This document shows, piece by piece, positions 43,987 to 54,899 of a stretch of 64,000 nucleotides of DNA. The stretch's first letter is position 1; each line of letters starts with the position of its first letter. Source of the stretch: Malaya genurostris (Eukaryota > Arthropoda > Insecta > Diptera > Culicidae); NCBI RefSeq assembly GCF_030247185.1, contig NC_080571.1, positions 83,833,025 to 83,897,024 on the forward strand, read 5' to 3'. The notes beneath the pieces were generated by a model. It saw only the letters and a list, made by a program, of their open reading frames with translations. It searched no databases and had not been told where the DNA came from. Position numbers and translations under genes: made by a program.

Positions 43987-45470
43987 TACTTACATTAGCT
44001 GTATCACAGTTGGGCGATGCTAGAAAACTCCGAATCCGCACATCCTGGCTCCCTGCGGGATAATGATGGTTGAGCACACGTTCCAAGTTGGGCTGGTTCC
44101 TTTCGACCGTCAGTCAGCAGTCAATCAGTCACGGAAGCCTTAAACGCACGACACAATTGGATTACGCTTACTTCCGAAAATCAGTACTACACGATGTACA
44201 CCGAAGTAAAATCAAACACCGAAAATGTCTTCGCTATTCCTAAACATCCAAAATTATGGAAGGCAAATTGCTGATGCAAAAAAATAAGACAACACCGCAA
44301 CAAATCACGCACCGATGGTTCACTCCGCGATGCAACACAAACCCAAACTGGTGGTGGTGGGTTCCGACCGAGCACGGCTAACCTTTCTGTGTGCCGACGC
44401 GTGTCACGTTTCACTGGCTTGCGTATGTTCCGCTTCTGCCTGTTACATCGCACTCTACCGCCACCCACTCGTTACACGCGAGAGCGAGAGCAAACGAAAG
44501 AGAGACGGCGCACCAGAAAGCAGTTACAGCGTTACACAAACAACGGCGAGCGAGAGGGCAAAAACACACGGCACACTCCTCTGTCTTTCACATCATGGGG
44601 TCTGGCCTGCTCGGAGGAACCCGGAGAGCTCACTATATATTCGAAGAAGATACATGCACTTTAGTAACACTTGGCAACACGTAGCTACAAATTATAAGTA
44701 TTCTGCATCAAAAAAAAACCTCGTGCTCGAGCAAAATTAATATAGAACGGCTGGTCCAGATAAAGGCAACCTTAATCACACACCAACCAGGTAATACGAC
44801 CAGGCTAGCGAACTGTCATTGCGGAAAATAATTCACGTCGACACGACCACAAGCACGAATTCTGCATATGAACTCACACACTCTGGCGCCAGACTGATTT
44901 TGATTTTCCTTTGCCACGGGCAAGGATAGCGTAGCTTCCCGTTTCAATACACTTTACAATACTGGCACTGGTGGTTAGATGGATGGTAGATTGGTTGGTT
45001 GGTTGGCCAGCGGCCGTGTAACGTGAACGCGGAACACAATGTCGAGGATAACAATTAGCATAAAACTGAAGTGAAGGACACCCTTGTTGGTTTGCTTCTT
45101 TACACTCACTACAAATGCTTCATCCTGACTGAGCAATTGGCACACCACCCACCAGAAGAATTTCCCTTCAAGAATCACTACTTCAGACTTTTTACAGCTG
45201 AAATCGGCAATTTACTTTTCGCTTTTCTTTTCCCTCGCCTGACTGATTTCAACCAACGGCCACGACTGGTATCGAATCGACTGCCTCTGTCAGATGCTTT
45301 ACTACACTGCTCTGTGTGTATTTGGGATTTACTATTGTACCACACTGCTGCTGATATCGATTCTTTGTGTGTTGTGTGTGCAGTTCTCTCCGCCGTCCCC
45401 GATGAAGAGCTTTTTTTTTTTATTCAAGAATATAATGTTTAAGGCACACTGCTTAAGCTCTAAGATGCCA
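43987..45470 (-). promoter_or_regulatory. GC/CpG-rich island, probable promoter and 5' UTR
   Basis: The largest GC-rich tract of the window. It holds GAGA-factor-like runs (GCGAGAGCGAGAG at 44,479-44,491, AAGAGAGAC near 44,500, GGCGAGCGAGAGGG at 44,546). It also holds many TCAGT initiator-like words on both strands (for example 44,109-44,135 plus; about 44,893, 45,130 and 45,240 minus). On the minus strand a canonical donor (AAT|GTAAGTA, GT at 43,993-43,992) closes the island, so a minus-strand non-coding first exon is the best guess. The frames inside (up to 141 codons at 44,315-44,740) overlap in several phases, lack motifs and are treated as non-coding. Orientation is uncertain. Confidence 0.4.
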
Positions 45471-45498
45471 AGGGCTTTTACTAATTTAAAATTTACGA

Positions 45499-45723
45499 CT
45501 AACTTAAAACTAGGGTTGTATCATTAAGTAATGTCATATTTGGGTCGCAGTGGTTGACTTTGGCAGATCCAGCCTTCATGTGGTGATCGGCCGGTGAATT
45601 GAATATTTCATGAGAGTCTACCATATGGCGTTGGTGAATATTCATGTTGGCCGCATTCTTCGGTCCGTGTGGGTCCGCGGGGTAGCGTCGCGTAATGACG
45701 CGATGCGTGTTGACTGCACGCAT
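45499..45723 (-). CDS. Hypothetical 74-residue protein, unrecognised
   Basis: A minus-strand frame from ATG at 45,723 (MRAVNTHRVITRRYPADPHG) to a stop at 45,499. It is GC-richer than its flanks and has balanced composition with several His and Met, no signal peptide and no membrane segment. No family is recognised. It lies just upstream (minus sense) of the GC-rich island, so it could be an exon or transcribed leader of the same locus, or chance. No supporting splice site was identified. Confidence 0.2.
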   Translation of the reverse strand: MRAVNTHRVITRRYPADPHGPKNAANMNIHQRHMVDSHEIFNSPADHHMKAGSAKVNHCDPNMTLLNDTTLVLS

Positions 45724-46249
45724 AAAAAATTGTTGAAATTGAATTGAAAATATTGATTAATTGTTATATTAAGTTAAAGTTCATCAGATAATGATAGTAT
45801 GATTTTCCATCGAACAGTGTTGAAATTTCACGTGTCACGATCACAATTTCGAAGCGCCCTCCCTGGTTTAGTACATATGAGTTACACACAGGCGCGTATC
45901 CTGTATAGGGTTTTAGGGGTTCAAAACTCAAGAAATTATTAGGGGAGCCAGGGGCTAGACCAGACACGTGGTTGAACCAGACAGCTGAAATAAATTATAA
46001 ATCTGCTATTTTTTCGATTCATGGATTGACTTTGTAAACGTGCTTGAAGATGACGTGGTAGAGGTGACGGTTGAAAACCAAATTTTAATGGATTTGTTTT
46101 TCAATTTCCAAAAAGTTTCCGATTTAGCTCCGGTCTCCCCTATGTTATCAAAACACTCATTTCTTTCTGGGTACGCGCCTGGTTACACATCCTTGCAAAT
46201 GTAAAACCATTAGATGTAATGTCACAAGCAATTAAGCAATTGATTCAAT

Positions 46250-47273
46250 TACACGGAGAACCCTTCGATCATGAAATTGCGATATCGCAGTTTTTTATTT
46301 TTGCGATAGTTGATTTAGCTAATTTATTTTTGATTCAACCAATATGGTTTTTGATTTGCATATATTCAAGTAGTTGAAAAATATGTTGTTTTGAATGCTG
46401 TCAAATGCCGGAGACAGTTGAAAGCAAAACAATAATTGCAATGCAAAATCAACAACGTTTTTAGTTGAAATCTGTTCGCGTCGCTTCAAAATGTCAATGA
46501 AAACAGCATCAATGGTTAAAGCGTTTGGTGAAATTGTGTTCATTCGATTTGAGAAATTCATGATAACAAGTGTTTATCTAACAGCGGTGTTGTGATAAAG
46601 TTAACCTTGTTTAAGATGAAAAAGAGTTGGTGACAAATTAGAAAATGTTAATAAATGATCATCTCGTAATCTTTTAGGTATGCGCAAAAATTTTATGCTT
46701 CAAATTCGATCATTGATTTACTTCCAGCAGACTGTTTTACTTCCAGCTGTTTGATACCGATGATGATGTTCATGCATTAGCAATAAAACGCTTTTCGACA
46801 TGAATTTAATTTATGAAAGTAACAGGAGCGAAGGGTTTCAAACACACAGAAAGCGCTGCGATTGAATGGCGCGTTTGAATTGCCGTCGCAAAATTCCAAT
46901 TCTCAGCGGTTGATGCACCCAAGCTCATATAAATTGACTCAAATTTTCGCAAATCAATAACATTGTTCGAATTGATTCAACTATTTGCAATGTCTAAAAC
47001 AAATAAAACCGATTTTTTTTTTCAACTAACAGAATTTTGTTTCAATAACAACACCAATTATTTCAACTAAAATATTTGTTGAAATTGAAAGGTATGTGTC
47101 CTCACTAATTGACAGCATTTTTTTTCAAACAGTTAAATTAGTTGTTTCAACCATCGTTTCTGCTAATCGAAAAACAAAAATGACAGTTTAGTTAAAACAA
47201 CAATTTTAACCAATCGAATTCAGAAAATCAACTAATATTCTGGTTGAAATGGGATCGCGGGTGGTTCTGTGTA
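46250..47273. mobile_element. Probable MITE-like element, about 1.0 kb
   Basis: The left end TACACGGAGAACCCTTCGAT and the complement of the right end TACACAGAACCACCCGCGAT agree at 14 of 21 positions including both outer 5 bp and the inner CGATC. TA at both outer edges fits a TA duplication. The interior is rich in inverted TTGATTCAAC/GTTGAAAT words. There is no ORF of interest; the minus frame at 46,319-46,561 is AT-driven. Confidence 0.45.
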
Positions 47274-47274
47274 G

Positions 47275-47526
47275 TTGCCAACCTCCTCCGGAACCCCTGT
47301 TGACTTTTGCTTCATCTTAAGTCTCTGCACTCCCGGTGATCTTGGATCGAAACAGAATTCCCTATCGGAGCACATTTGCTCCTTTGAAATGCTGAAGGCT
47401 GAGATTTTTAACAGTTCCGTTAGCGCAATCGAAGCGGCGCCATTGCCGGCGGTTGATCATCATCTGACTTTATCAGCATTTGACTGTACCGCCCCGGAGA
47501 ACATTTTTGTTCTTCGAATAATTTGA
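47275..47526 (+). CDS. Weak 83-codon frame, unrecognised
   Basis: GC-richer than its surroundings, with balanced composition (SKQNSLSEHICSFEMLKAEI) to a stop at 47,526. It starts exactly at the edge of the preceding element, so the start codon is not meaningful. No motif, no signal peptide. It may be an exon fragment that the element interrupted, or chance. Confidence 0.15.
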   Translation: MPTSSGTPVDFCFILSLCTPGDLGSKQNSLSEHICSFEMLKAEIFNSSVSAIEAAPLPAVDHHLTLSAFDCTAPENIFVLRII

Positions 47527-47554
47527 TTTTTTTTGTTGTGAACACGACTTACTT

Positions 47555-48670
47555 TACTATGGGGTGCCTTTTCAAATATTATCCTCTGAGAGAGTGATAA
47601 GTTTTTGATCGTGAATATCGCTTGTTGTATCTAACGAATTAACATAATTTTTGCTACACGCCATCGGAAATATGATCACAATTTTATGATAAAATTATCA
47701 GTTGTGTGACATAATCTCAAATAATTAAATATTAAACTTTTCTGAAATGTTTGGTATAAACGAGTATCAAAGAGGATAATTCATAAGGTGCGCTTGCCTT
47801 GCTCGTATTTTTAAAGCTCATAGTTCAGTGATCTGTGAAAGGATTTATATAATCTAACTACCAATAGAATCGAATTTTTTTAACTTAAACGTGTATAGCA
47901 AAAGCATTGAAGTATTTCAATAGTACACTATTGAAAAACCTGTCTCATTTGACCCATGTCAACACCAGCCAATCAGAACGCGTTCTGAAGAAGAGAACAA
48001 AATATCTGCTGCTGTACAACAAATCGTTCGCGAAAAATGTTCCGAAAAGTGGTGAAAATCGTAGTGAGTTCCTCAATTTGGTCCTTCTGAATGCTAGAAA
48101 CGAATACCTACAGCATATTGATATTTTCTTTCAATAAATTATGCAAATCCGAAATGAAATAATCGACATTAAAATTCTGTATGCGGCTATTTTTATAGCT
48201 GTTAGGATCACCCATTAGTGAAAAAGCTACAAACGAAATCACGTAAAAAGAAAGCTCTTAACAAAAATTGGATCAGTTTGGATTCTATCGCCACTGCGAG
48301 CAGATGTATTCTGTGTCGTTTGCAAAGCTAGTTTCGTTTCCGACAAGAGCGATTACGTCACAGCTGCCAGCCATTTGCATTGATGAAAAAACAACGGTGG
48401 AGAGCATTACACAAAATCAGCCGTTCTAATGGCTCAAAAGTTTTCTAAAGAACTATTAGGATTAGTTGTTCGCAAATCGAAGGTAAATATCCTCAGTTTA
48501 GTGCAAATCTAGAACAGCTTGGTTAGATTTGTGCACTTTTCGCTGTGTGAAATTCACAGTAATCGAGATCAAGTGAAGCCTTCTTTGTTTTTTGCGAAAA
48601 ATGTTCCAGAGTTTAATGTCGTAGAGAATAACGCAATTTGACCCTCCTGAATGCTAGAAACGAATCCCTA
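47555..48670 (-). repeat. Dispersed repeat family X, inverted copy
   Basis: The reverse complement matches the 60-62 kb family in several blocks: AACTTATCACTCT with CGTTAGATACAACAAG (47,590-47,640 against 61,455-61,505), TCATTTCGGATTTGCAT (48,139-48,160 against 60,925), and TTCTAGATTTGCACTAAACTGA (about 48,500 against 61,137). The collinear order is only partial. Non-coding; a 76-codon frame at 47,907-48,137 is not supported. Confidence 0.7.
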
Positions 48671-48674
48671 TAGT

Positions 48675-49118
48675 ATATTGATAGTTTTGTTCAATAAATT
48701 AAGTCTATTGTATCATTGATCAATCCAGCGAATTAATGTTTTCTTTATTGGAAGATTATAATCGGTTGTAAACGCTACACCTACACCAACCATATCAGTA
48801 TCGCACCCACGTACTACAATTCAGCCTGGAATTAGATGACGGAAGTCAGCGGCATCCATCGGAATTCGAATTCAACTCATCACTCTCCATCACAAACGCT
48901 TTCATAAAAGGTTCTTTTCAGAGCCACCATTATTTTATTATATTGAACTATACTGGTAATTTCATAATATTTGTGTTTCAGAATGTTAAATGTAACTAAT
49001 CTGTACTTTAGTTTAGGTACATCGTTTCAAATTCTACATACAATTTCATACAATTGATCAACTAATTGATATTCGGAAGTGTTAAGGAGCATGTCAGTTA
49101 TTTTCGTATTCACGACAT
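48675..49118. other. Unassigned spacer
   Basis: Nothing recognised. Confidence 0.35.
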
Positions 49119-49754
49119 CCAGTTATGTCTCTGACATTACCCACCCGCCTTTTTTAATCTCGTCAGAGCATATAAGTATATGACAACAAGATTCATGTTC
49201 AGTCGAAAACACAAGCGGAACAAACGCTTCAAAATCGTGTTCTTTCCTTCGGTTTCCCACTCATTTGAATATGGTTTCGATTTTGGAGATTCAACAGAAG
49301 CTTCGAGAAGCATTAGTAACAGAAATCGATCGATTTTTACCTGTTAGTTTTGTGACATCTTATATTTTTGAACTTCCCAGTTGAGTAATGAACTCGTATC
49401 GGATATTTGAAAACGAAACTCAACCCGAATTTGTAGTTCAGTTACCCAAAACCCGACCCGAAAACTACCCCGACAGACTCAAAAAAAAATGTTCGGCTTC
49501 TGTTAGATACGGCTTTTCAGCCTAATTGCGCACAGACTGGAGTAGCGTACAAGAAAATGCATTCAGGCCCGTCTCTATTATAGACTACCTATTCATGGAC
49601 AAATTTGACAGATCTTCGTTACACTGAAGAAAGAAAGAAATTCGAAATCCATAAGGTGATATCTCAGTTCGTGTTTTTTTTTTCAAAGACGATTATCCGT
49701 TTGATCGATCCGTTCATTGAAAAAGAGGGTGGGTGATGCCAGAGACTTAACCAT
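49119..49754. mobile_element. Candidate MITE with about 30-bp imperfect TIRs
   Basis: Left: AGTTATGTCTCTGACATTAC then CCACCC. Complement of right: GGTTAAGTCTCTGGCATCAC then CCACCC. These match at most positions. The 640-bp interior has no ORF. No target duplication was resolved. Confidence 0.5.
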
Positions 49755-49759
49755 ATGAG

Positions 49760-50880
49760 GTGAATACAAATTTAAAGAGCCTGGTCCCGTAATATGGTAA
49801 GAATTGGTCCATAACCGAGTCCACTTCCATAGTGTGTATCAGGATCGGTAATTAGGTAAGTCTGGATTCTAATACAATTCCAAGTCCACAAAACCAGGTA
49901 CTTCCGGGGTCAGATTCTGTATCGTAATATGGTAGTTCCATGTTCTGGTACAGATCCAAGTCCTAATTCAGGTCCGGATCCATGAATGTATTCCACACAA
50001 TAAGCCTCATACTAAGCCTGGATCTTGAATTTCTGTCAAAAATTCAGTTCCAAAATCAGGATTCGAATTCAGTCCCAGAGCTTCAGCGTTCATTTCCAAA
50101 CTTCAATTTCAAATATCAGCTCCATAATTCTGATCTAGGATTCATAATCAGAATTCAGGTTCGAAATTTTGCTTCTGATCTCGTGTTTTGAATTCAGCAA
50201 CTTAGTTTGTTCCAAAATTCATTTCCAGCATCTAGATCCAGAATTCAAAACAAGAACTCTGGCTTAAAATCAGTTCCAGAATTTTTGTTCTTGAATTTAG
50301 GTCCATGTCCAGAGTGCAGGTTCTGAATTTTTGACCCAGATTCTAGATTTGAATTCTAAATTCTGAAAACGAATTCTTAACCTGGATTCGGAAACTGAGT
50401 TTTGGATCTGAAATCTGCACCGGAGTTCTAAACGTGAATTCTAGAACTTATCTCGGGTACAGAATTCATGAATTAAAGTTTGGACCTGCGATCTGGAGAA
50501 GAGTTCTAAAAATGGACACTTGGAATAAATTCTAGAATCGATCATCTAAAGCCAGAATTTAGGTTCAGAATTCAGATCCAAAATTCAATTGTAGTATTTA
50601 GTAACCAAATTTCTTTTAAAATTCATATCCTGAATCTACATTCTATGGATTCTACAACGAATTCTTAACCTGGATTCGGAAACTGAGTTTTGGATCTGAA
50701 ATCTGCACCGAAATTCTAAACCAGGATTCTAGAACAGAATTCTGGTACAAAATTCAGAAATTGAAATACTGAAAATGGATGCTTGAAATGGATTCTGGAA
50801 CTGCATTTTACAACCTGAATTCGGGACCTGAAATTCTGGCTGTAGATTTTTGATTCTGGATTCTAGAAATGAAAGTGACT
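49760..50880 (+). repeat. Degenerate minisatellite of AATTC/GGATC/CAGATT words
   Basis: About 1.1 kb of diverged short units (GAATTCAGGTTC, GGATTCTAGAAC, AATTCTAAACC and similar). One internal duplication stays sharp: ACGAATTCTTAACCTGGATT through GGATCTGAAATCTGCACCG at about 50,368-50,425 and again at about 50,657-50,714, 289 bp apart. Non-coding. Confidence 0.75.
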
Positions 50881-51069
50881 AAAACGTCCTGCTTAATCAT
50901 CTGCGCATCAGTAGCATCAGAATCGTTATCGTGTTTCTTTCGTTCTTCTACTATGCGATGTCGGCCTTGAGCGAAGAACGGATGCAGTATCGGAGCGTAA
51001 AAAGCCGTTTTAGGTATTTAAAAATCGACTAGCCATGATGCGTTTATTCTTGTGCGTAACAGCATAAAT

Positions 51070-51150
51070 ATGTACAGTTATTTTAGGTTTTCTGATGATT
51101 CAGCTGTCATTTGCATTTCTGTGCGTATTGTAAACAATGTTTGCGATATT
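51070..51150 (+). repeat. Dispersed repeat R6, third and most diverged copy
   Basis: GTACAGTTATTTTAGGTTTT, ATTTGCATTTCTGTGCGTAT and GTAAACAATGTTTGCGAT follow the order of the copies at 28,042 and 28,617. Confidence 0.55.
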
Positions 51151-51457
51151 CGGTCTCGGCAGGAATTTCAACCCAGTTGCTTTTCAAATGACTTATATCC
51201 TAATATGCATTTTACCTATTGCTATTATGACAACGCTTCTTTCAAACAAAAGGAACATAAAAAAAATACAACGGAAGTGAAAATTCAGTTCAGTTTAGAT
51301 TGATATTTGATTCATATTTTGCTTCAATGCATATTGATCTGATGAACTGCTTCAGCTTCGATCTTTTTTAGCAATAAGTATTAATATGTGATCAAATATG
51401 CGTGCCAATTATATTGAATTATAAGCAAATTCTGACAAAAAAACGATGCAATCTAAA

Positions 51458-51613
51458 ATTGGCACACTGTCGTTAACATCGTTTTTATAGTTAAAATCGT
51501 TACAAAAGGTGAAATAATTAAAAATTTTCCTACCGATTTGACAGCTCTTGCTGAAAGTTTCATCTCTAAACAAGCAGCTCCTCTACATTTCATTTTAGCG
51601 TCATTGTGTCAAT
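51458..51613. mobile_element. MITE family M2, short copy (156 bp)
   Basis: Ends ATTGGCACACTGTCG and, in complement, ATTGACACAATGACG. In reverse orientation the interior matches the first 140 bp of the element at 17,005 (TTTCAGCAAGAGCTGTCAAA and TCGGTAGGAAAATTTTTAAT). Confidence 0.7.
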
Positions 51614-51619
51614 TTTTTC

Positions 51620-52463
51620 ATCAAAAGTAAAATTTTCCAGAATTTTTGGGTTGTAAAATATATTCCCAGGAACAAATCTGAATGATGATGGTTTTTATGA
51701 TGAAATAATTTATGTTTGTGTTATGAAAAATCGAAACGAAGTATTGGGGCAAAAATTGCCACTTTCTGATGGGCCAAAATAGTCACTAGACTCGGTCTGA
51801 GTCGTAAATTTATTGTTGTTGCTTACAAAAACTGGTTGATTTTATAAGGCTCCACACAATTTTAGAGTACACTGAGCTAAATTATAATTTTCACATTATA
51901 TGATATTCATGGCGTATCAATACCATGTCAAACATATACGACAATCATATAAAGTATAAAACACTTATTAAAGTCATGTTCATAAGATTTTCATATAGTG
52001 AATGAAATTTCCAGGTATAATAAAATTTATTAGCTCACCAATAACTACTATGAGATAATCACACAACATACATTGCGACAATTTAGGAAGTATATATTAT
52101 ATTGAAACCGAATTTATAAACATAAGTTTATGTACAAATTATGACTTGTTGTATAAAATATATTCAAAGCGATCAATGGAGGTCATTCTAGTTTCCTATA
52201 CCAGTAATACAAGAACAAGTGATGCGAATATTTTTCACATTAAAGATAATAGGAGTATCAAAAGCTACAATAAAATGTAGACTATCAAAAATGTATTGTT
52301 ATTGTTTATTTTGTATGAAACTGTTTTATATAAATAATTATGTTTGAACACTTTAACTACGCTTACTTCTATGGCACTGGTTAGTTGCATCGGTTATTTG
52401 CTGTAGCCAGATGAACCCGACATACTAGGAATAGCAGATCTTTGCCTTTTCTGAGCTATACTT
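51620..52463. other. AT-rich spacer, probable 3' side of the following gene
   Basis: TACACTGAGCTAAATTATAA at 51,880 resembles fold-back element ends, but no partner was found. No ORF. It may hold the 3' UTR of the minus-strand gene at 52.5 kb. Confidence 0.35.
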
Positions 52464-52856
52464 TCAATCCCGTGAGGTAACCCTAAGACTACAAAATAAA
52501 AATTCAAATCATCTTACTAGTCACACAGGAATGACAAACGAAACATACCTTATTACTATTTTATGATCCATAAAGACCGATCCTTGCTAGGAGTTAGATA
52601 AGCATCTATAAATAATATAGCTTTGTAATGCGTAAATTACAGGAGAACTACCTGGAGCAGCTGATGAATATCGAGGACACACAACCACAAGCAGTACGAT
52701 AGTTTATCTAAGATAATATTATTCTCAATAATATTTGCTAATTTCCTCATAAAAAACAGCATCTCTTTTTCTTCCGATTTCATGTAGGCTTCCAATAAGG
52801 TTATGTTTTCACATTGTTCTATGATACATAATCTACATGCGATCCACTGGACAAAT
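52464..52856 (-). CDS. Spliced 3' end of an unrecognised protein-coding gene
   Basis: Minus strand. Exon 52,856-52,652 follows an acceptor (TTTTAACATTCATTAG) and is open for 68 codons: FVQWIACRLCIIEQCENITL, EAYMKSEEKEMLFFMRKLAN and LDKLSYCLWLCVLDIHQLLQ are read along it. It ends CAG|GTAGTT in phase 0. The best continuation is a 38-nt exon 52,586-52,549 (QGSVFMDHKIVI) between acceptor TTATCTAACTCCTAG and donor AATAAG|GTATGT. A last exon from 52,488 follows acceptor TTTTTATTTTGTAG and reads SLRVTSRD to TGA at 52,464. Introns are 65 and 60 bp, typical for dipterans. A different frame of the last exon (LGLPHGIESIAQKRQRSAIP to a stop at 52,394) is also open, so the exact C-terminus is uncertain. 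Helix-rich composition, no known motif. Upstream exons were not found, so it may be the last part of a gene with a long intron or a truncated remnant. Confidence 0.45.
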
Positions 52857-52859
52857 CTA

Positions 52860-53966
52860 ATGAATGTTAAAATTATATTGGAATAGATTTTATGGACTTT
52901 TCGGCGAACTTTTATATATAATTCTTAATTCTTATCAATTTTAAAATTATTCTGATGATTTAAAATTTAAATTTATTTGATATCGTTCAGCTTTTAAGTG
53001 CACTGCCATTAAAGTTTTAAATGTATTTTAAGAAATATCATCTATGCAAAGATAAACTCAAGATGGAGTGACTGCGATTTCTTATGTATCATTTGAATAG
53101 GACCCCTCGATGAGCTCAGTTCACTGTCAGTTTCAGTCTTTTGAAGCAAAACAACAAGCGTCTGATCGCTAGATGCGTCGTAACTATGACAATGATTGTG
53201 TGTGTTTTAAACAATTTCAAGTTACAGTATGAACGATATTGAGTAATTTTGCTTTATATCCAGTGATTATTACAATAAGAAAGGAAAAACTATTTAGAAT
53301 CATTGCCTAGAATTTATTTGGTTTGTTATTGCATCATCCCAAGAAGCATTAAAGTAAGTTGAGGCAAGAAATCATTATGTGCTGAATGTAAACATATGTT
53401 TGCTTCCTTCATAACTTGTATTGTTTCCGTGGCATTTTGTCGGAACTAGTCGACGCTTATTAATGGAGGGTCAATAAAATTACATTATTACTGAACCAAC
53501 TGGTTCACGATTACTGACCCAACATTTTTCAATGGATCGTATGGGACATTGTAATCTTGAGTTTATCTTTGATCTATGTACGATCCATATGACACACCCA
53601 ATGAGTATATACTATGTAATGGGATGAGTTCAATCAGGTCTTCATATACGTTGTGTATAATATTTTTATCGATTTCATTTTGGCTACACAGATTTAGACT
53701 TCAAGTACATTTTTAAAAAAGATTATTACTTTCCATGAGTTCTGTGAATTTATTAAGGCGCATACGACTCATAAGACAAATCTAATAAATATAAATAAGT
53801 TTTTTTAGTTAACGAACCAACAAAATGGAGATGGGGGGTATAATCGATTATCACAAATACGATATTTTCTACAAAGTGTACGTTTCTAAGGCACATTTGG
53901 CATCGGCACCACAAAAGATGAGCGAAGATTCTGAATCATCACTTTGAGTAAACTCTGCGTTTAGTG
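52860..53966. other. Unassigned, possible intron of the minus-strand gene
   Basis: No upstream coding exon could be found. CTTGAGTTTATCTTTG occurs at 53,556, with its complement CAAAGATAAACTCAAG at 53,047, a short inverted pair. No other structure. Confidence 0.3.
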
Positions 53967-54022
53967 AGCAAAGTCTTGTCATTACATTCCTTTTGTGGAA
54001 TTTCAGTTTCAACCGACTGACG
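53967..54022 (-). mobile_element. SINE family B, short 3' fragment
   Basis: The minus strand reads AAATTCCACAAAAGGAATGT then AATGACAAGACTTTGCT, matching the SINE B body. Confidence 0.7.
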
Positions 54023-54480
54023 ATTTTGATTAAACTAATGTTTTATTGAACCTGGAAAATCTCAAAATGAATTTTTCTTGAATATTTTCCAATATGGCAT
54101 CGATGGAAACAGTGAGTTGAATAGAAAATGATTCACGCAACGTAATGACTTATATTATCTAAATAACGAAACATCAAAATGTTATTATTTCGGAAAGAAA
54201 TGCTCTATGTTTTGTTCTTTTTTGTCAGTTTGATTTTTCTAGTTGAATTAAACAACAATACAGTACAATCGACGACACGACCTGCCACTCGTCTATCAAA
54301 ACTGTAGCGCAAATTTAACTACCCCTCAGTAACTCGTAATGTCAAAACTAAATTGTACGAAAAATTATTGAAACTGGCAACAAAGGCAAAAATTGTTGAT
54401 TTAGAATAACAGTTACCTTAGTTACCACTGTTATTTTGTTGGTAAATAAAAATAGTCCTAAAAGGAATCCAAGCGTGATT
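54023..54480. other. Unassigned spacer
   Basis: No gene or repeat was recognised. Confidence 0.3.
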
Positions 54481-54495
54481 GTGTTTACTGGAAAA

Positions 54496-54897
54496 ATGAC
54501 TTCTTCAGCCAAGTTTCAGGTAATGTATTTCTAAAATATATGCATACAAGAGATTTTTCAAATCCTTTATTTTGCAGGATACCCGTTGCGAAGCCAAGTA
54601 ACAAGTATCTGCCAAGTTGAGCTGCAAGTTCCTTGTATTATTACAAAAAAATTAGCTTTGTTTACGATGCGGAACTATTAACTTATGGGATAGTTCATGA
54701 GCGCCTCGGTTGGAAACAGGACCATACGACAGCTTGCGATCAGAAAACAGGTAATTTTCTAGTATATTGTTTCAATCATACGAGATTGATACAGAACCAA
54801 ATAATTTGGTGTGGTTTGCCTAGCATTCAAAATTTATATACATGCAGCTATATTTCAGGAACCATTGATCAGGATCGCATTCAGATGGATCAGTATT
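54496..54897 (+). pseudogene. Possible spliced gene remnant with two canonical introns
   Basis: ATG at 54,496 reads MTSSAKFQ to donor CAG|GTAATG. A 58-bp intron (54,520-54,577) ends TTTATTTTGCAG. The next exon reads DTRCEAK and then a stop in the phase-0 frame. In the +1 frame it reads IPVAKPSNKYLPS, one TGA, then YYYKKISFVYDAELLTYGIV and HERLGWKQDHTTACDQKTG. It ends ACAG|GTAATT, followed by a 108-bp intron (54,751-54,858) ending ATATTTCAG and a short end TIDQDRIQMDQY before TAG. Splice signals are good but the frame is broken once or twice, so this is either a pseudogene or the true first exon is non-coding. No family recognised. Confidence 0.3.
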
Positions 54898-54899
54898 AG

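Noticed and set aside
44315..44740. 141-residue frame in the GC-rich island
   Set aside because: Overlaps other frames of similar length in the same stretch, with no motif and no splice support; the stretch looks like promoter or 5' UTR.
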